Shown in pieces: positions 13,702-15,331 of a stretch of 15,331 bases of DNA (position 1 is its first letter; every line of letters begins with the position of its first letter). The notes below the pieces were generated by a model, which saw only the letters and a program-made list of their open reading frames with translations, was not told where the DNA came from and searched no databases. Source of the DNA: Helicobacteraceae bacterium (GTDB lineage: Bacteria; Campylobacterota; Campylobacteria; Campylobacterales; SZUA-545); NCBI GenBank assembly GCA_003250175.1, contig QKHD01000154.1:1-15331 (forward strand), written 5' to 3'. A program made the position numbers and the translations under genes.

Positions 13702-13732
13702 GAATCTCAACACCTTTTAGACAACTCTCCCC

Positions 13733-13738
13733 TATACT
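13733..13738 (+). promoter_or_regulatory. Candidate -10 box of the outer-membrane protein gene
   Basis: TATACT in an A+T-rich intergenic stretch, 30 bases before the ATG at 13769. No convincing -35 is present. A T8 run (13681-13688) further upstream gives the A+T-rich context common for Campylobacterota promoters. A ribosome site, AGGTG at 13758-13762, precedes the ATG by six bases. Confidence 0.4.
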
Positions 13739-13768
13739 ATTAACAAAAATTATTTCTAGGTGGGCGCA

Positions 13769-15331
13769 ATGCGACAATTTGGACTATTGGCATTGGCAAT
13801 AATTTTGGCTGTGAAACTGATGGCACAGGAGGAGATGTTCACCCTCTCTCCAGAGGAGCAGAAGGCGTACGACCGGATCATGAAGATCAAAAAAGAGTTT
13901 CTCAGGAAGTTCCCCGGCTGGTTTCAATCCGTTGAAGAGGTGCCGATCGAGGATTATCAACTTGACCGCAAGGTAGGGGAGCGCAAAGAGGATTACCAGA
14001 AGCGTCTGGAACGATTCAAAGCCTTTGTCAAAGCCCAGGAGGAAGAGGCAAAGCGCAAGCGTGAGGCTGCGGAAAAAGCGGACGCCTCCAAAAAAGCGGA
14101 GGCCGATCGCATCCGTAAAGAAGCGGAAGTAAAAGCAGCGGAGGAGAAGGCCCAGGCCGAGGCGGAAGCCTTTAGAAAATCCCCCATGGGGATCGCCCTG
14201 GAGCTGCTCAATCAAAAGCGTTATGCCGAAGCTTACGAAGCCTTCTATCCGCTCTTTCTGGAAGACCCGCAAAACGAGCGGATCAACTTCTATCTAGGAT
14301 TCAGTGCCCAGGGTGCACAGGACTATGAATCGGCGGTAGGCGCCTTTGAACGGGTGCTGATTCAAAAACCCGACCACCTCCGTGCCCGACTGGAACTGGC
14401 CCGCTCACTCTTTTATATGAAAGCCTACGAAGAGTCGGAAAAACACTTCCTGCAGGTGCTGGACACCCCCAACCTGCCCGAAGCGGTGGAGCTGAACGTG
14501 CGCCGTTTCCTGGCGGTGATCGACGATGCAAAAATCCGCCACCACTTCAACTCCGCCGTGATGCTGGGGCTGCAGTACGACTCCAACATCAACAACGATG
14601 TCGGTAGCGCCAACTACGTCATCAGCCCCGATCTGCTCCCCGGCGGCCTGCCCGGCAACGAACCGACAGCCGATGTCAACCACCAGGAGATGGCGTCCAT
14701 CAACCACATCTACGACTTTGGAAAAATCGGCAACTATTTTATGAAAAACAGCGGGACGATCTTTAGCCAGAACTATCTGGACAACTCAGATAACAACATC
14801 CTCTTTGCCTCGGTCAGCAGTGGCATCGGAGCCAAAAAAGAGACCTATTCCTATCTGCTTTCCGCCCACTACGACCGGATCGATATCGGTTCGGAAAACC
14901 TGCTTAACGTCTATGGTCTGGTGCTGCAGTCGCAGTATCCTATGGGAGCGTTGGCCAATATGAGTATTGACCTTAAAATGGACACCAAAAACTACCTTGA
15001 CTACGACGGATACGATTCGGCCTACACCGAACTGGCCGTGGGTTATCAGAGTAAAATCGCCGAAACCAAACAGCGCTGGGGAATCCGTGGGCTCTACTCG
15101 ATGGAGGCGGTTGCGGAAGATACCATCAAACACATCGACCGGGATATTCTGGGGCTGAGCGGCACCTATCAGATTGATCTTTCCGACAAGGTCACAATAA
15201 AAACACTCCTTGAGTATAAAATGTTTACATACAAAAATGAGACCCTGGATCAGAACCTTGCCCTGAACACCCGCAGCGATACGCAGCTTCGTGTGGTGGC
15301 AGGGGGCGTTTACCGGCTTCGCCCGGATATC
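13769..15331 (+). CDS. Outer-membrane protein with signal peptide, coiled coil, TPR and predicted beta-barrel, Slam-like (3' end missing)
   Basis: An open frame of 521 codons continuing past the window edge. Residues 1-19 form a signal peptide (MRQFGLLALAIILAVKLMA, likely cut before Q20). Residues about 65-136 are a charged Ala/Glu/Lys-rich coiled coil. Residues about 140-255 are TPR-like repeats (RYAEAYEAFYPLFLEDPQN; DYESAVGAFERVLIQKPDH; AYEESEKHFLQVL). From about 260 onward alternating hydrophobic and aromatic strands, starting with VMLGLQYDSNINN, look like an outer-membrane barrel. TPR plus a barrel opening with a YDSN motif recalls surface lipoprotein assembly modifiers (Slam, DUF560), but no cargo lipoprotein gene is in view, so the assignment is tentative. 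Alternatives are a polysaccharide-export or porin-type TPR protein. It is separated from the operon and has its own promoter candidate. Confidence 0.75.
   Translation, partial: MRQFGLLALAIILAVKLMAQEEMFTLSPEEQKAYDRIMKIKKEFLRKFPGWFQSVEEVPIEDYQLDRKVGERKEDYQKRLERFKAFVKAQEEEAKRKREAAEKADASKKAEADRIRKEAEVKAAEEKAQAEAEAFRKSPMGIALELLNQKRYAEAYEAFYPLFLEDPQNERINFYLGFSAQGAQDYESAVGAFERVLIQKPDHLRARLELARSLFYMKAYEESEKHFLQVLDTPNLPEAVELNVRRFLAVIDDAKIRHHFNSAVMLGLQYDSNINNDVGSANYVISPDLLPGGLPGNEPTADVNHQEMASINHIYDFGKIGNYFMKNSGTIFSQNYLDNSDNNILFASVSSGIGAKKETYSYLLSAHYDRIDIGSENLLNVYGLVLQSQYPMGALANMSIDLKMDTKNYLDYDGYDSAYTELAVGYQSKIAETKQRWGIRGLYSMEAVAEDTIKHIDRDILGLSGTYQIDLSDKVTIKTLLEYKMFTYKNETLDQNLALNTRSDTQLRVVAGGVYRLRPDI

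Noticed and set aside
13690..13706. Sigma54 promoter before the outer-membrane protein gene
   Set aside because: TGGC is present, but the matching GC of the -12 element is missing at the required ten-base distance.

Overview
The window reads as chromosomal DNA from a free-living member of the Campylobacterota (formerly Epsilonproteobacteria). Four things point there: the fused IspDF enzyme, an orphan response regulator of the HP1021/Cj1608 (CemR) type directly behind ispDF, the gene order mrp / ispDF / regulator / ATP-sulfurylase-like / pgpA that I recall from Campylobacter jejuni, and Aer/CetB-type PAS proteins. Base composition looks above 50% G+C by eye, which is high for the phylum and would fit lineages such as Nitratifractor or Hydrogenimonas, but I cannot place the genus. 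I see no mobile element, prophage, CRISPR, rRNA or tRNA gene.

Layout. Positions 3-2156 (+) hold a 5'-truncated membrane GAF-PAS-GGDEF protein followed by a small PAS-only protein with a closely related PAS domain. A hairpin at 2160-2185 separates them from a convergent pair on the minus strand, thiC then mrp (4757 down to 2213), ten bases apart. Thiamin pyrimidine synthesis by ThiC needs a 4Fe-4S cluster, and Mrp is an Fe-S carrier ATPase, so the pair makes functional sense. Between thiC and ispDF lies a 248-base divergent control region. It contains candidate promoters both ways, a helically phased direct repeat, a long hairpin in the thiC leader (with no recognisable TPP riboswitch), and a match to the HP1021-type box overlapping the expected ispDF transcription start.

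From 5006 to 13647 nine genes run on the plus strand with overlaps or gaps of at most 13 bases: ispDF, the HP1021-like regulator, an ATP-sulfurylase-like gene, pgpA, mgtE, a D-2-hydroxyacid dehydrogenase, a LOG-family nucleotide hydrolase, mnmA and a DUF89 phosphatase. This looks like one long housekeeping operon (isoprenoids, global regulation, phospholipid, magnesium, tRNA thiolation, metabolite repair), possibly with an internal promoter near 10895. After a 121-base A+T-rich gap, a signal-peptide / coiled-coil / TPR / predicted beta-barrel outer-membrane protein begins at 13769 and runs off the window end.

The strongest leads are: the regulator with a Ser in place of the phospho-Asp and a vestigial NtrC-like centre; the sulfurylase-like protein that has lost core ATP-sulfurylase residues; an Mrp lacking the second Cys of its CxxC but carrying a His/Cys-rich tail; the structured thiC leader; and a marked excess of the palindrome CTCCGGAG across the window.
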